NCBI RefSeq assembly: GCF_021474425.1
Contig: NZ_JAKEIP010000029.1
Location: 1 to 57,926, forward strand
Length of the DNA stretch: 57,926 nt
Direction: 5' to 3'
From: Streptomyces muensis
Lineage (GTDB): Bacteria > Actinomycetota > Actinomycetes > Streptomycetales > Streptomycetaceae
The notes beneath the pieces are model-generated. The model saw only the letters and a program-made list of their open reading frames with translations, searched no databases and was not told the origin of the DNA. Made by a program: the position numbers and the translations under genes. Positions 42,236 to 49,550 of the stretch are shown in pieces (position 1 is the first letter of the stretch; each line of letters begins with the position of its first letter).

Positions 42236-43209
42236 GCCGCTCCTCCTTCGGTGAGTCCCGGGATCACGGCGACGCGCCCGGTGGTGACGCCGTCGGCGAC
42301 CCGCTGTACGGCGGCCGCTGCCCCGCCCAGCGGGACGCGCTCGCTGACCAGCGGCTTGATCGCGCCCCGGGCGGCCAGCTCGGTGAGCTGTTCGTGGCAG
42401 TGCTGGATCAGCTTCGGGTTCTTGGTGTTGTACAGGCCCCAGTGCAGGCCGAGGATCGAGTAGTTCTTCACCAGGGCGTGGTTGAGCGCGGGGCTGGGGA
42501 TCGACCCGCTGGCGAAGCCCACGACGACGATCCGGCCCTCGAAGGCGACGACCTTGGCGGACTGGGCGTAGGCCTCGCCGCCGACGGGGTCGTAGACGAC
42601 GTCGGCGCCCCGGCCGCCGGTGACCTCCTTGACGGCGGCGATGACGTCCTCGCCACGCCGGTCGATCACGACGTCACAGCCCAGTTCCCGGGCGACGGCC
42701 GCCTTCTCGGCGCCGCCGACGACACCGATGACGGTGGCGCCGGCGGCCTTCCCGAGCTGCACGGCCGCGCTGCCGACCCCTCCGGCGGCAGCGTGGACGA
42801 GCAGGGTCTCGCCGGCCTGAAGACCGGCCCGGCGGTGCAGGCCGAACCAGCCGGTCTGGTAGCCGATGTGCAGGGCGGCGGCCTCGGCGTCGTCCAGCGC
42901 GTCGGGCGCCGGCAGCAGAGCGGCGGCGTCCGCGACGGCGTACTCGGCGAAGCCGCCGTACGGCAGCGCCGGGTTGGCGAGGACGCGGCGCCCGTCCTCG
43001 GTCTCGCCGCAGATCTCCACCCCCGGCGTGAACGGCAGCGGCGGCCTGACCTGGTACTGGCCCCGGCACAGCAGCGCGTCCGGGAAGTTGATGTTCGCGG
43101 CACGCACCTTCAGCAAGACCTGGCCGTCACCGGGCGTGGGCGTCTGGACGTCGTCGAGCCGCATCACCTCGCTCGGCTCGCCGTTCTCGTGCACTTGCCA
43201 TGCCTGCAT
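42232..43209 (-). CDS. NADPH:quinone oxidoreductase-like MDR enzyme
   Basis: A 325-residue zinc-independent medium-chain dehydrogenase. AANINFPDALLCRGQYQ (about residues 38-54) and the dinucleotide motif HAAAGGVGSAAVQLGKAAGA (about 139-158) are typical of quinone oxidoreductases and enoyl reductases. It is the first gene of the operon with two ACADs, so it may reduce an intermediate of the same acyl-CoA pathway rather than a free quinone. A palindrome lies at 43260, about 50 bases upstream. Confidence 0.9.
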   Translation of the reverse strand: MQAWQVHENGEPSEVMRLDDVQTPTPGDGQVLLKVRAANINFPDALLCRGQYQVRPPLPFTPGVEICGETEDGRRVLANPALPYGGFAEYAVADAAALLPAPDALDDAEAAALHIGYQTGWFGLHRRAGLQAGETLLVHAAAGGVGSAAVQLGKAAGATVIGVVGGAEKAAVARELGCDVVIDRRGEDVIAAVKEVTGGRGADVVYDPVGGEAYAQSAKVVAFEGRIVVVGFASGSIPSPALNHALVKNYSILGLHWGLYNTKNPKLIQHCHEQLTELAARGAIKPLVSERVPLGGAAAAVQRVADGVTTGRVAVIPGLTEGGAA

Positions 43210-43259
43210 GCGGTGCCTCCACGGGACTGCTTCGTCTGACCGGGGTCGCTACGCATACT

Positions 43260-43271
43260 AAGCGGTCGCTT
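43260..43271. promoter_or_regulatory. Candidate operator of acyl-CoA dehydrogenase operon
   Basis: AAGCG-GT-CGCTT is a perfect palindrome within ACTAAGCGGTCGCTTG. Sites of this type precede many actinobacterial acyl-CoA genes controlled by TetR proteins. No TetR gene adjoins this operon; one is at 50954. Confidence 0.45.
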
Positions 43272-43295
43272 GCCATCAGGGAACAGTCGGATGCC

Positions 43296-43874
43296 TCACG
43301 ACCGCTTGGGCCGCGCCCGCACATGCATCCGCTCCCCCTGCGGCCCGAACAGACTGAGGAACTCCACCGGCCCCTCCCCCGTCGACCCGAACCAGTGCGG
43401 CACCCGCGTGTCGAACTCGGCGGCCTCCCCCGCGGTCAACACGATGTCGTGATCGCCCAGGACCATCCTCAGCTTCCCCGCCATCACGTACAGCCACTCG
43501 TACCCCTCATGGGTCCGCGGCTCCGGCTCGACCTGCTCCGGCGGCACCAGCACCTTGAAGGCCTGGAGGCCGCCGGGCTGCCTGGTCAGCGGGTAGTAGG
43601 TCCGCCCGTGCCGTCTGATCGGCTCGGCCCGCACCCGGGGATCGCGCACGGCAGGCGCGGCGACCAGCTCGTCCAGCGCCACCTCGTGCGCTCGCGCGAT
43701 CGGCAGCAGCAGTTCCAGACTGGGCTTGCGCAGTCCCGACTCCAGCCTGGAGAGCGTGCTCACCGAGATCCCGGTCGCCTCGGAGAGCCCGGCCAGCGTC
43801 GCGCCCCGCTCCTTCCGGATGCGCCGCAGTCGGGGGCCGACCTCCGCCAGAACGTCGTCCATGTCGTCACTCAT
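43296..43874 (-). CDS. XRE-family regulator with C-terminal cupin domain
   Basis: A 192-residue protein. An HTH_3 domain at about residues 8-64 (RLRRIRKERGATLAGLSEATGISVSTLSRLESG) is followed by a cupin sensor (about 110-182, HEGYEWLYVMAGKLRMVLGDHDIVLTAGEAAEF). Such proteins repress small operons and respond to a small ligand bound in the cupin. ATG 43874 is seven bases after a TGCAAT box with TTGACA 17 bases further up, so the mRNA is likely leaderless; an ATG three codons earlier overlaps the -10 box and is unlikely. It diverges from the thioredoxin-reductase-like gene, its most likely target. A CAAACACGTTTG palindrome lies in the spacer. Confidence 0.87.
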   Translation of the reverse strand: MSDDMDDVLAEVGPRLRRIRKERGATLAGLSEATGISVSTLSRLESGLRKPSLELLLPIARAHEVALDELVAAPAVRDPRVRAEPIRRHGRTYYPLTRQPGGLQAFKVLVPPEQVEPEPRTHEGYEWLYVMAGKLRMVLGDHDIVLTAGEAAEFDTRVPHWFGSTGEGPVEFLSLFGPQGERMHVRARPKRS

Positions 43875-43910
43875 GTACGCCATTGCAGTTTCGGCAAACA
43901 CGTTTGTCAA
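43875..43910 (-). promoter_or_regulatory. Promoter and palindromic operator between XRE and flavoprotein genes
   Basis: Minus strand: TTGACA (43910-43905), 17 bases, TGCAAT (43887-43882), seven bases, ATG. CAAAC-AC-GTTTG at 43895-43906 overlaps the -35 box and spacer, so autoregulation is plausible. Confidence 0.6.
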
Positions 43911-43952
43911 TGCCGCACCGCTCGGGCGACTGTCTATGCGGAGGTGGTCACC

Positions 43953-44888
43953 ATGACCGAGAAGCACACCGAGCAGTACGAGGTCGTAGTCGTCGGAGGC
44001 GGCGCGGCCGGCCTGTCCGCCGCCCTGGTCCTGGGCCGAGCCCGGCGCCGCACCCTGGTGATCGACGCGGGCGAACCACGCAACGCGCCCGCCGCCCACA
44101 TGCAGGGCTATCTGTCCCGGGACGGCATGCCGCCCGCCGAGTTCCTGGCCGTCGGACGCGAGGAGATCGCGCGGTACGGAGTCGACCTGGTCCGGGACCG
44201 GGCGGTGGACGTCGAGCGCGGGGACGACTTCGCGCTCACCCTGGCCGACGGCCGGCACGTGCACGCCCGACGTCTGGTCATCGCCACCGGCCTCAAGGAC
44301 GAGCTGCCGGACGTCCCCGGCGTCGCCGAGCGCTTCGGCAGGGACGTCCTTCACTGCCCGTACTGCCACGGCTGGGAGGTCCGCGACCAGGCCTTCGGCG
44401 TGCTCGCGACGACTGTGCTGAGCGTGCACCAGGCGCTGATGGTGTCGCAGTGGTCGAAGGACGTGACCTTCTTCCTGCACGAGATCGCCGAGTCGGACCT
44501 CTCGGACGACGACGTGCGCAGGCTCGCGGCGGCGGGCGTGAAGGTGGTGCCGGGTGCGGTGGCCGGGCCGGTGATCGAGGACGACCGGCTCACGGGAGTA
44601 CGGCTCGCTGACGGCACGACGCACGCACGCGAAGTCCTGTTCGTCGCACCCCGCGCGATCCCGCAGACCGACCTGCTGGAGAGGCTCGGAGCCGATTTCC
44701 AAGAGACCCCATTCGGCTCGTACCCGGTGGTGGACCCGACGGGGCTTACCTCGGTGCCGGGCGTCTGGGCAGTGGGCAATGCGATGGGCTTCTCAGAGCA
44801 GGTCGTCAACGCGGCAGCGGGCGGCTACCGGGCCGGAGCCTTCATCAACGGAGAGCTACTCCTCGCCGACCTGGATGCAACGCCCTGA
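43953..44888 (+). CDS. Thioredoxin-reductase-like FAD oxidoreductase
   Basis: A 311-residue flavoprotein with FAD motif VVVVGGGAAGLSAA (11-24), an ATGLKDELPDVPG element (about 111-123) and a redox-type pair C135-P-Y-C138 in HCPYCHGWE. The NADPH-binding Rossmann motif GxGxxA/G is not obvious at the place where TrxR has it: it reads FGVLATTVLSVHQ (about 148-160), so the nucleotide partner may differ or be lost. YxxGN-type AVGNAMG near the C-terminus contacts FAD. GGAGGTGG precedes ATG 43953. Diverges from the XRE-cupin regulator and ends against a repeat element. Confidence 0.87.
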   Translation: MTEKHTEQYEVVVVGGGAAGLSAALVLGRARRRTLVIDAGEPRNAPAAHMQGYLSRDGMPPAEFLAVGREEIARYGVDLVRDRAVDVERGDDFALTLADGRHVHARRLVIATGLKDELPDVPGVAERFGRDVLHCPYCHGWEVRDQAFGVLATTVLSVHQALMVSQWSKDVTFFLHEIAESDLSDDDVRRLAAAGVKVVPGAVAGPVIEDDRLTGVRLADGTTHAREVLFVAPRAIPQTDLLERLGADFQETPFGSYPVVDPTGLTSVPGVWAVGNAMGFSEQVVNAAAGGYRAGAFINGELLLADLDATP

Positions 44889-44945
44889 AGGGGCGCGGGG
44901 CTGTATCGATATGCGGCTCCGCCGCGTGGGCGCGACCAGCCACAA
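44889..44945 (+). repeat. Streptomyces intergenic repeat, long form (copy 1)
   Basis: AGGGGCGCGGGGCTGT, a variable AT-containing middle, then GCGGCTCCGCCGCG and TGGGCGCGACCAGCC. It begins right after the stop of the flavoprotein gene. The GCGGC-TCC-GCCGC core can form a hairpin. Related copies lie at 49451, 51625 (inverted) and, in short form, 48766 and 55559. Confidence 0.8.
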
Positions 44946-44981
44946 CGCGCCAGCAGACAAAACACAACCCATCATGACTAG

Positions 44982-46520
44982 ATGCTGCTGACCCGACTGG
45001 CCCAGGTATCCCAGGAGATCGCCGCCACCTCGGCCCGCTCCCGGAAGACCGCCCTGCTGGCGGAGCTCTTCCGGGACGCCGAGCCCGACGACGTCCCGAT
45101 CGTCATCCCCTACCTGGCGGGACGCCTCCCGCAGGGCCGCCTCGGCATCGGCTGGAAGGTGCTGAGCCTCCCGGTCCCCCCGGCCACCGAGCCCACCCTC
45201 ACCGTGGCCGAGGTGGACGCCCGGCTCACGGAGCTGGGCAAGGTGTCCGGCACGGGTTCGCAGGCCGAACGGGCCCGCCTGGTGGCCGAGTTGATGGGCG
45301 CGGCCACGGACGACGAGCAGCGCTTCCTGTTCGGGCTGATCACCGGCGAGGTACGGCAGGGCGCCCTGGACGCGGTGGCGGTGGAGGGCCTGGCCCAGGC
45401 GACCGGGGCGCCGCCCGCGGACGTACGCCGCGCGGTGATGCTCGCCGGGTCGCTCCAGACGGTGGCCGAGGCCCTGCTCGCCGAGGGTCCAGGCGCCCTC
45501 ACCCGCTTCCGGCTCACCGTCGGCCGCCCGGTCCTGCCGATGCTGGCGCACAGCGCCTCGTCGGTGGCGGAGGCGGTCGAGAAGCTCGACGCCTGCGCGG
45601 TCGAGGAGAAACTGGACGGCATCCGCGTCCAGCTGCACCGCGACGGCGACACCGTACGGATCTACACCCGCACCCTGGACGACATCACCGACCGCCTCCC
45701 CGAACTCACCGCCATGGCCATGGAGTTGAGGGGCGAGCGCTTCATCCTGGACGGCGAGGTCATCGCCTTCGACGCCGCGGGCCGCCCCCGTTCCTTCCAG
45801 GAGACCGCCGGCCGCGTCGGCTCCCGGGTGGACGTGGCGACGGCGGCGAAGGAGGTCCCCGTCTCCCCCGTCTTCTTCGACGCCCTGTCCGTCGACGGCC
45901 ACGACCTGCTCGACCTGCCCTTCGCCGAACGGCACGCGGAGCTGGCCCGGCTGGTCCCCGAGCCGATGCGGGTGCGCCGCACGCTGGTGTCCGGCCCCGA
46001 CGACCTCACGGCGGCCGAGGACTTCCTCGCCGAGACCCTGGAGCGCGGCCACGAGGGCGTGGTCGTCAAGGCCCTCGACGCCCCCTACAGCGCGGGCCGC
46101 CGGGGCGCCTCCTGGCTGAAGGTCAAACCCGTCCACACCCTCGACCTGGTGGTGCTGGCCGCCGAATGGGGCCACGGCCGCAGGACCGGCAAGCTCTCCA
46201 ACCTGCACCTCGGGGCGCGCACGGCGGACGGCGGCTTCGCGATGCTCGGCAAGACCTTCAAGGGGATGACCGACGCGCTGCTGACCTGGCAGACCGAGCG
46301 GCTCCAGGAGCTGGCCGTGGAGACCAAGGGCTGGGGCGTGACCGTACGCCCCGAACTCGTCGTCGAGATCGCCTACGACGGTCTCCAGCGCTCCACCCGC
46401 TACCCGGCCGGCGTCACGCTCCGCTTCGCGCGCGTCGTCCGCTACCGCGAGGACAAGCGGCCGGAGGAGGCCGACACGGTCGAGACGCTGCTCGCCGCCC
46501 ACCCCGAGGTGAGGCCATGA
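44982..46520 (+). CDS. ATP-dependent DNA ligase (LigB-type)
   Basis: A 512-residue protein. An N-terminal helical domain (about 1-195) precedes the adenylation domain with motif I EEKLDGIRVQLH (Lys about residue 210; the adenylated residue), motif III DGEVIAFD (about 258), motif IV EGVVVKAL and motif V WLKVKP, then an OB-fold domain. It resembles archaeal/eukaryotic-type ligases found as accessory enzymes alongside the NAD-dependent LigA in actinobacteria, for repair. ATG 44982 has no clear ribosome site. The NUDIX gene starts 19 bases after its stop. Confidence 0.9.
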   Translation: MLLTRLAQVSQEIAATSARSRKTALLAELFRDAEPDDVPIVIPYLAGRLPQGRLGIGWKVLSLPVPPATEPTLTVAEVDARLTELGKVSGTGSQAERARLVAELMGAATDDEQRFLFGLITGEVRQGALDAVAVEGLAQATGAPPADVRRAVMLAGSLQTVAEALLAEGPGALTRFRLTVGRPVLPMLAHSASSVAEAVEKLDACAVEEKLDGIRVQLHRDGDTVRIYTRTLDDITDRLPELTAMAMELRGERFILDGEVIAFDAAGRPRSFQETAGRVGSRVDVATAAKEVPVSPVFFDALSVDGHDLLDLPFAERHAELARLVPEPMRVRRTLVSGPDDLTAAEDFLAETLERGHEGVVVKALDAPYSAGRRGASWLKVKPVHTLDLVVLAAEWGHGRRTGKLSNLHLGARTADGGFAMLGKTFKGMTDALLTWQTERLQELAVETKGWGVTVRPELVVEIAYDGLQRSTRYPAGVTLRFARVVRYREDKRPEEADTVETLLAAHPEVRP

Positions 46521-46539
46521 CCGCGACAGAGGTGACGCC

Positions 46540-47019
46540 GTGACGTCGTCCACGTCCAAGGGAAAGCACAGCGCCGGTCTGCTCCTCTTCCGCTGCACCG
46601 AAGACGGTCTGGAAGTGCTGCTCGGCCACATGGGCGGCCCGTTCTTCGCCAAGAAGGACGCCGGGGCGTGGACGGTCCCCAAGGGCGAGTACGAGCCCGA
46701 CGAGCCCGCCTGGGAGGCGGCCCGCCGTGAGTTCCGGGAGGAGCTGGGGCTGGCGCCGCCCGACGGGGAGGCCGTACCGCTCGGCGAGGTGAGACAGGCC
46801 GGCGGCAAGACCGTCACAGTGTGGGCGGTCGAGGCCGACCTCGACCCGGCGACGGTCGTCCCCGGCACGTTCACCATGGAGTGGCCGCCGCGCTCGGGGC
46901 GGACCCAGGAGTTCCCCGAGCTGGACCGGGTGGAGTGGCTGGGCGTCGAGCGGGCGCGCGAGGTGATCGTCAAGGCCCAGGCCACGTTTCTCGACCGGCT
47001 GGCGGAGCACTCGGCCTGA
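46540..47019 (+). CDS. NUDIX hydrolase
   Basis: A 159-residue protein. The Nudix box runs GEYEPDEPAWEAARREFREELG (about residues 50-71; G-x5-E-x7-REFxEELG), the signature of metal-dependent hydrolysis of nucleoside diphosphate-linked compounds. A GHMGGPFFAKKDAGAWTVPKGE segment precedes it. GTG 46540 follows the DNA ligase stop by 19 bases, so it is co-transcribed, as is common for ligase/NUDIX pairs in actinobacteria. Substrate unknown; DNA-repair sanitation is a possible role. Confidence 0.88.
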   Translation: MTSSTSKGKHSAGLLLFRCTEDGLEVLLGHMGGPFFAKKDAGAWTVPKGEYEPDEPAWEAARREFREELGLAPPDGEAVPLGEVRQAGGKTVTVWAVEADLDPATVVPGTFTMEWPPRSGRTQEFPELDRVEWLGVERAREVIVKAQATFLDRLAEHSA

Positions 47020-47095
47020 GCGGCCGTACACGCGTTGCGGTAGCCACCGCCGCGCGGGAAGGTCGAAGCATCAGCCCGCTCCCAGGAGGTCGGTC

Positions 47096-48490
47096 ATGCC
47101 CATCGCGACGGTGAACCCGGCGAACGGCGAGACGCTCAAGACGTACGAGGCCATGGGTGCCGAGGAGATCGAGCGCAGGCTCCAGCTCGCCGAGGCCACG
47201 TTCCGCACCTACCGGACGACCGGGTTCGTCGACCGGGCTCGTCTGCTGCTCCAGGCGGCGACTCTCCTGGAAGAGGACCAGCAGGACGTGGCCCGGATGA
47301 TGACGACCGAGATGGGCAAGCCCATCAAGCAGGCCCGTGCCGAGGTCGCCAAGTGCGCCAAGGCGATGCGCTGGTACGCCGACCGGGCCGAGGAACTGCT
47401 CGCCGACGAGGAGCCGCCCGACGCGGACGTGAAGGACTCGGGCGCGTCGCGGGTGCGGGTGCGCTATCGCCCGCTCGGGCCGATCCTCGCGGTGATGCCG
47501 TGGAACTTCCCCCTCTGGCAGGTGATCCGCTTCGCCGCCCCGGCGCTGATGGCCGGCAACGTCGGCCTCCTCAAGCACGCCTCGAACGTCCCTCAGACCG
47601 CGCTCTACCTGGAGGACCTGTTCCACCGCGCGGGCTACACCGAGGGCTGCTTCCAGACCCTGCTCATCGGCTCCGGACAGGTCGACGAGGTCCTGCGCGA
47701 CGAGCGCGTCAAGGCGGCCACCCTGACCGGCAGCGAGCCGGCCGGCCGTGCGGTCGCCTCCACCGCCGGGGAGATGATCAAGAAGACGGTGCTGGAGCTG
47801 GGCGGCAGCGACCCGTACGTCGTCATGCCGTCGGCCGACCTCGACCGGGCCGCGCAGGTCGCGGTGACCGCGCGCGTGCAGAACACCGGGCAGTCGTGCA
47901 TCGCCGCCAAGCGGTTCATCGTGCACACGGAGGTCTACGACGCCTTCGCCGAACGGTTCGTCGCGGGCATGAAGGCACTGACGGTCGGCGACCCGATGCT
48001 GGACGACACGGACGTCGGCCCGCTCTCCAGCGAACAGGGCCGGACGGACCTGGAGGAACTGGTCGACGACGCCAAGCGGGCCGGCGCGACCGTCCTGTGC
48101 GGCGGCCACGAGCTGCGTCGGCCCGAACTGCCCGGCTGGTACTACCCGCCCACCGTGCTCGCCGACATCACCCGCGAGATGCGCATCCACCGCGAGGAGG
48201 CCTTCGGACCGGTCGCCACGCTGTACCGGGCGGGTGACCTGGACGAGGCGGTGCTCATCGCGAACGACTCGCTGTTCGGACTGAGTTCGAACGTCTGGAC
48301 GCGGGACGAGGGGGAGGTCGACCGGTTCGTACGGGACCTGGAAGCCGGAAGTGTGTACGTCAACGGGATGACGGCGTCCCATCCGGCGTTCCCGTTTGGC
48401 GGAGTAAAGCGGTCCGGATACGGGCGTGAGCTGTCCGGGCACGGAATCCGCGAGTTCTGCAACATCACTACGGTTTGGCAGGGTGCGTGA
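47096..48490 (+). CDS. NADP-type succinate-semialdehyde/aldehyde dehydrogenase (GabD2-like)
   Basis: A 464-residue ALDH with catalytic Cys268 in NTGQSCIAAKR and Glu234 in VLELGGSDPY. N-terminal NPANGETLKTYEAM and the cofactor segment PWNFPLWQV (about 135-143) are typical of succinate-semialdehyde dehydrogenases. AGGAGG precedes ATG 47096. It probably oxidises succinate semialdehyde or a related aldehyde to acid, in the cytosol. No transaminase or other partner is nearby, so substrate is inferred from resemblance. Confidence 0.88.
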   Translation: MPIATVNPANGETLKTYEAMGAEEIERRLQLAEATFRTYRTTGFVDRARLLLQAATLLEEDQQDVARMMTTEMGKPIKQARAEVAKCAKAMRWYADRAEELLADEEPPDADVKDSGASRVRVRYRPLGPILAVMPWNFPLWQVIRFAAPALMAGNVGLLKHASNVPQTALYLEDLFHRAGYTEGCFQTLLIGSGQVDEVLRDERVKAATLTGSEPAGRAVASTAGEMIKKTVLELGGSDPYVVMPSADLDRAAQVAVTARVQNTGQSCIAAKRFIVHTEVYDAFAERFVAGMKALTVGDPMLDDTDVGPLSSEQGRTDLEELVDDAKRAGATVLCGGHELRRPELPGWYYPPTVLADITREMRIHREEAFGPVATLYRAGDLDEAVLIANDSLFGLSSNVWTRDEGEVDRFVRDLEAGSVYVNGMTASHPAFPFGGVKRSGYGRELSGHGIREFCNITTVWQGA

Positions 48491-48502
48491 GCGCTGCGCG
48501 AC

Positions 48503-48515
48503 TACGATCCCGGGT
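48503..48515 (+). promoter_or_regulatory. -10 box of leaderless DUF6213 gene
   Basis: TACGAT (48503-48508) is seven bases before GTG 48516, the same geometry as at 1279, 43874 and 52233. No clear -35 box is seen. Confidence 0.4.
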
Positions 48516-48752
48516 GTGAACCGCGAAGTTACTCTGCCGCTGATCGTCGACGACCGCGGGACCCTGCAGGTGGCTGCCGCCGATGTGAGCAAGCTGCTGC
48601 GGACCGTGGGTGGTCGGTGGCTGCACCTTGTCGAGGCCGGGGAGGACGGGCTCGACGAGGACACGGTGGCGGCGCTGACCATCGAGCTGGCGAAGCTCGC
48701 GGATCGGATCGACGTGGCGTGCATTGCTCATAGCAGCGGGAGTGCGCCGTAG
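48516..48752 (+). CDS. DUF6213 family protein
   Basis: A 78-residue protein: strands with NREVTLPLIVDDRGTLQV, then VSKLLRTVGGRWLHLVEAG and a helical end. It matches the short Streptomyces family DUF6213, whose function is unknown. GTG 48516 is chosen because it starts the conserved region and lies seven bases after TACGAT. Cytoplasmic; no motif suggests enzymatic activity. Confidence 0.75.
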   Translation: MNREVTLPLIVDDRGTLQVAAADVSKLLRTVGGRWLHLVEAGEDGLDEDTVAALTIELAKLADRIDVACIAHSSGSAP

Positions 48753-48765
48753 GGGTTCGGTTCGC

Positions 48766-48817
48766 TGCCGGGTGCGGGTCGTGTGTGGCTAGTCGCGCAG
48801 TTCCCCGCGCCCCTGGG
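48766..48817 (+). repeat. Streptomyces intergenic repeat, short form (copy 4)
   Basis: About 52 bases, nearly identical to 55559-55610: TGCCGGGTGCGGGT, GTGTGTGGCTAGTCGCGC, AGTTCCCCGCGCCCCTGGG. It lacks the central GCGGCTCCGCC hairpin of the long form. The stop codon and last codons of the gene at 48789-49415 (minus strand) fall inside it. Confidence 0.8.
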
Positions 48818-49415
48818 GGGTTCGTCCGCTCAGCGTTGACCAGAACTGGTTCTCGTAGGACTGGAGCAAGCGGCCGTACTCGTGCCCTCGGGACTCGTCC
48901 GGTTTCCCCTCCTCCAGGGCCGCCTGCGCCTGTCGATCCAATTCGGGGGACGGTTCCGCGAAGAAGTCGAAGAAGGCGCAGGCCTCGTCGGTGAAGCCGT
49001 AGTGGCGGCGCAGCGCCTCGGCGATCGTCGCGCAGTAGCCGCCCCAGGCGGCGAAGTTGACTGTCAGGGCGAGAACCGCCTCCGGCGGCGATGCGTTCAG
49101 GGCAAGCCAGGCCACGTACGCGGGGTAGGCCTGGCAGCCCGGGAGGGGTTCGTAGGCGGCTGCCCGCGCCTCCGTCACCCCGCACGCCGTCGCGAACGCC
49201 CCCAGACGCTCCCCCGCCAGCACCTCGCCCTCGGCCAGCAGGGTGAAGAAGGCGGCGGATTCCGGGGCGTCGGGGGTAGCGCGTCGGGCGAGATGGAGGA
49301 AGGCCCGGCGGTCGGCCGGGATGACCCAGCTCTGTTCCAGGGCGAGGGCGGCGAGAGTGGTGGTGCGGTCCGCCTCTCCACTGGCGATCAGCGGTACGAG
49401 AGGGTTCTCCGTCAT
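48789..49415 (-). CDS. TenA/PqqC-like helical protein
   Basis: A 208-residue all-helical protein that resembles the TenA/THI-4-PqqC fold (RRAFLHLARRATPDAPES, AALNASPPEAVLALTVNFAAWGGYC region, HYGFTDEACAFFDFF). In true TenA a Cys and Glu hydrolyse thiamin degradation products; a Cys in WGGYCATIA could match but I cannot confirm it. ATG 49415 has GGAGG upstream. The last ten or so codons (from about TPQGRGELRD) are encoded by the repeat element at 48766-48817, which also supplies the TAG stop. Function unproven. Confidence 0.75.
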   Translation of the reverse strand: MTENPLVPLIASGEADRTTTLAALALEQSWVIPADRRAFLHLARRATPDAPESAAFFTLLAEGEVLAGERLGAFATACGVTEARAAAYEPLPGCQAYPAYVAWLALNASPPEAVLALTVNFAAWGGYCATIAEALRRHYGFTDEACAFFDFFAEPSPELDRQAQAALEEGKPDESRGHEYGRLLQSYENQFWSTLSGRTPQGRGELRD

Positions 49416-49450
49416 CGCCGTGTCCTCCATAGACTCGGATGCCGCCAACG

Positions 49451-49510
49451 CCCCAGGGGCGGGGGCTGCAGCAATTTGCGGCTCCGCCGCGTGGGCGCGA
49501 CCAGCCACGA
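49451..49510 (+). repeat. Streptomyces intergenic repeat, long form (copy 2)
   Basis: CCCCAGGGGCGGGGGCTG, then CAATTTGCGGCTCCGCCGCG and TGGGCGCGACCAGCCACGA. Same orientation as copy 1, lying between the TenA-like gene and the acyl-CoA dehydrogenase gene. Confidence 0.8.
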
Positions 49511-49550
49511 ACCACCCGCGGCCCGCGTCGCGCAGCAGCCCCCACGGCGC

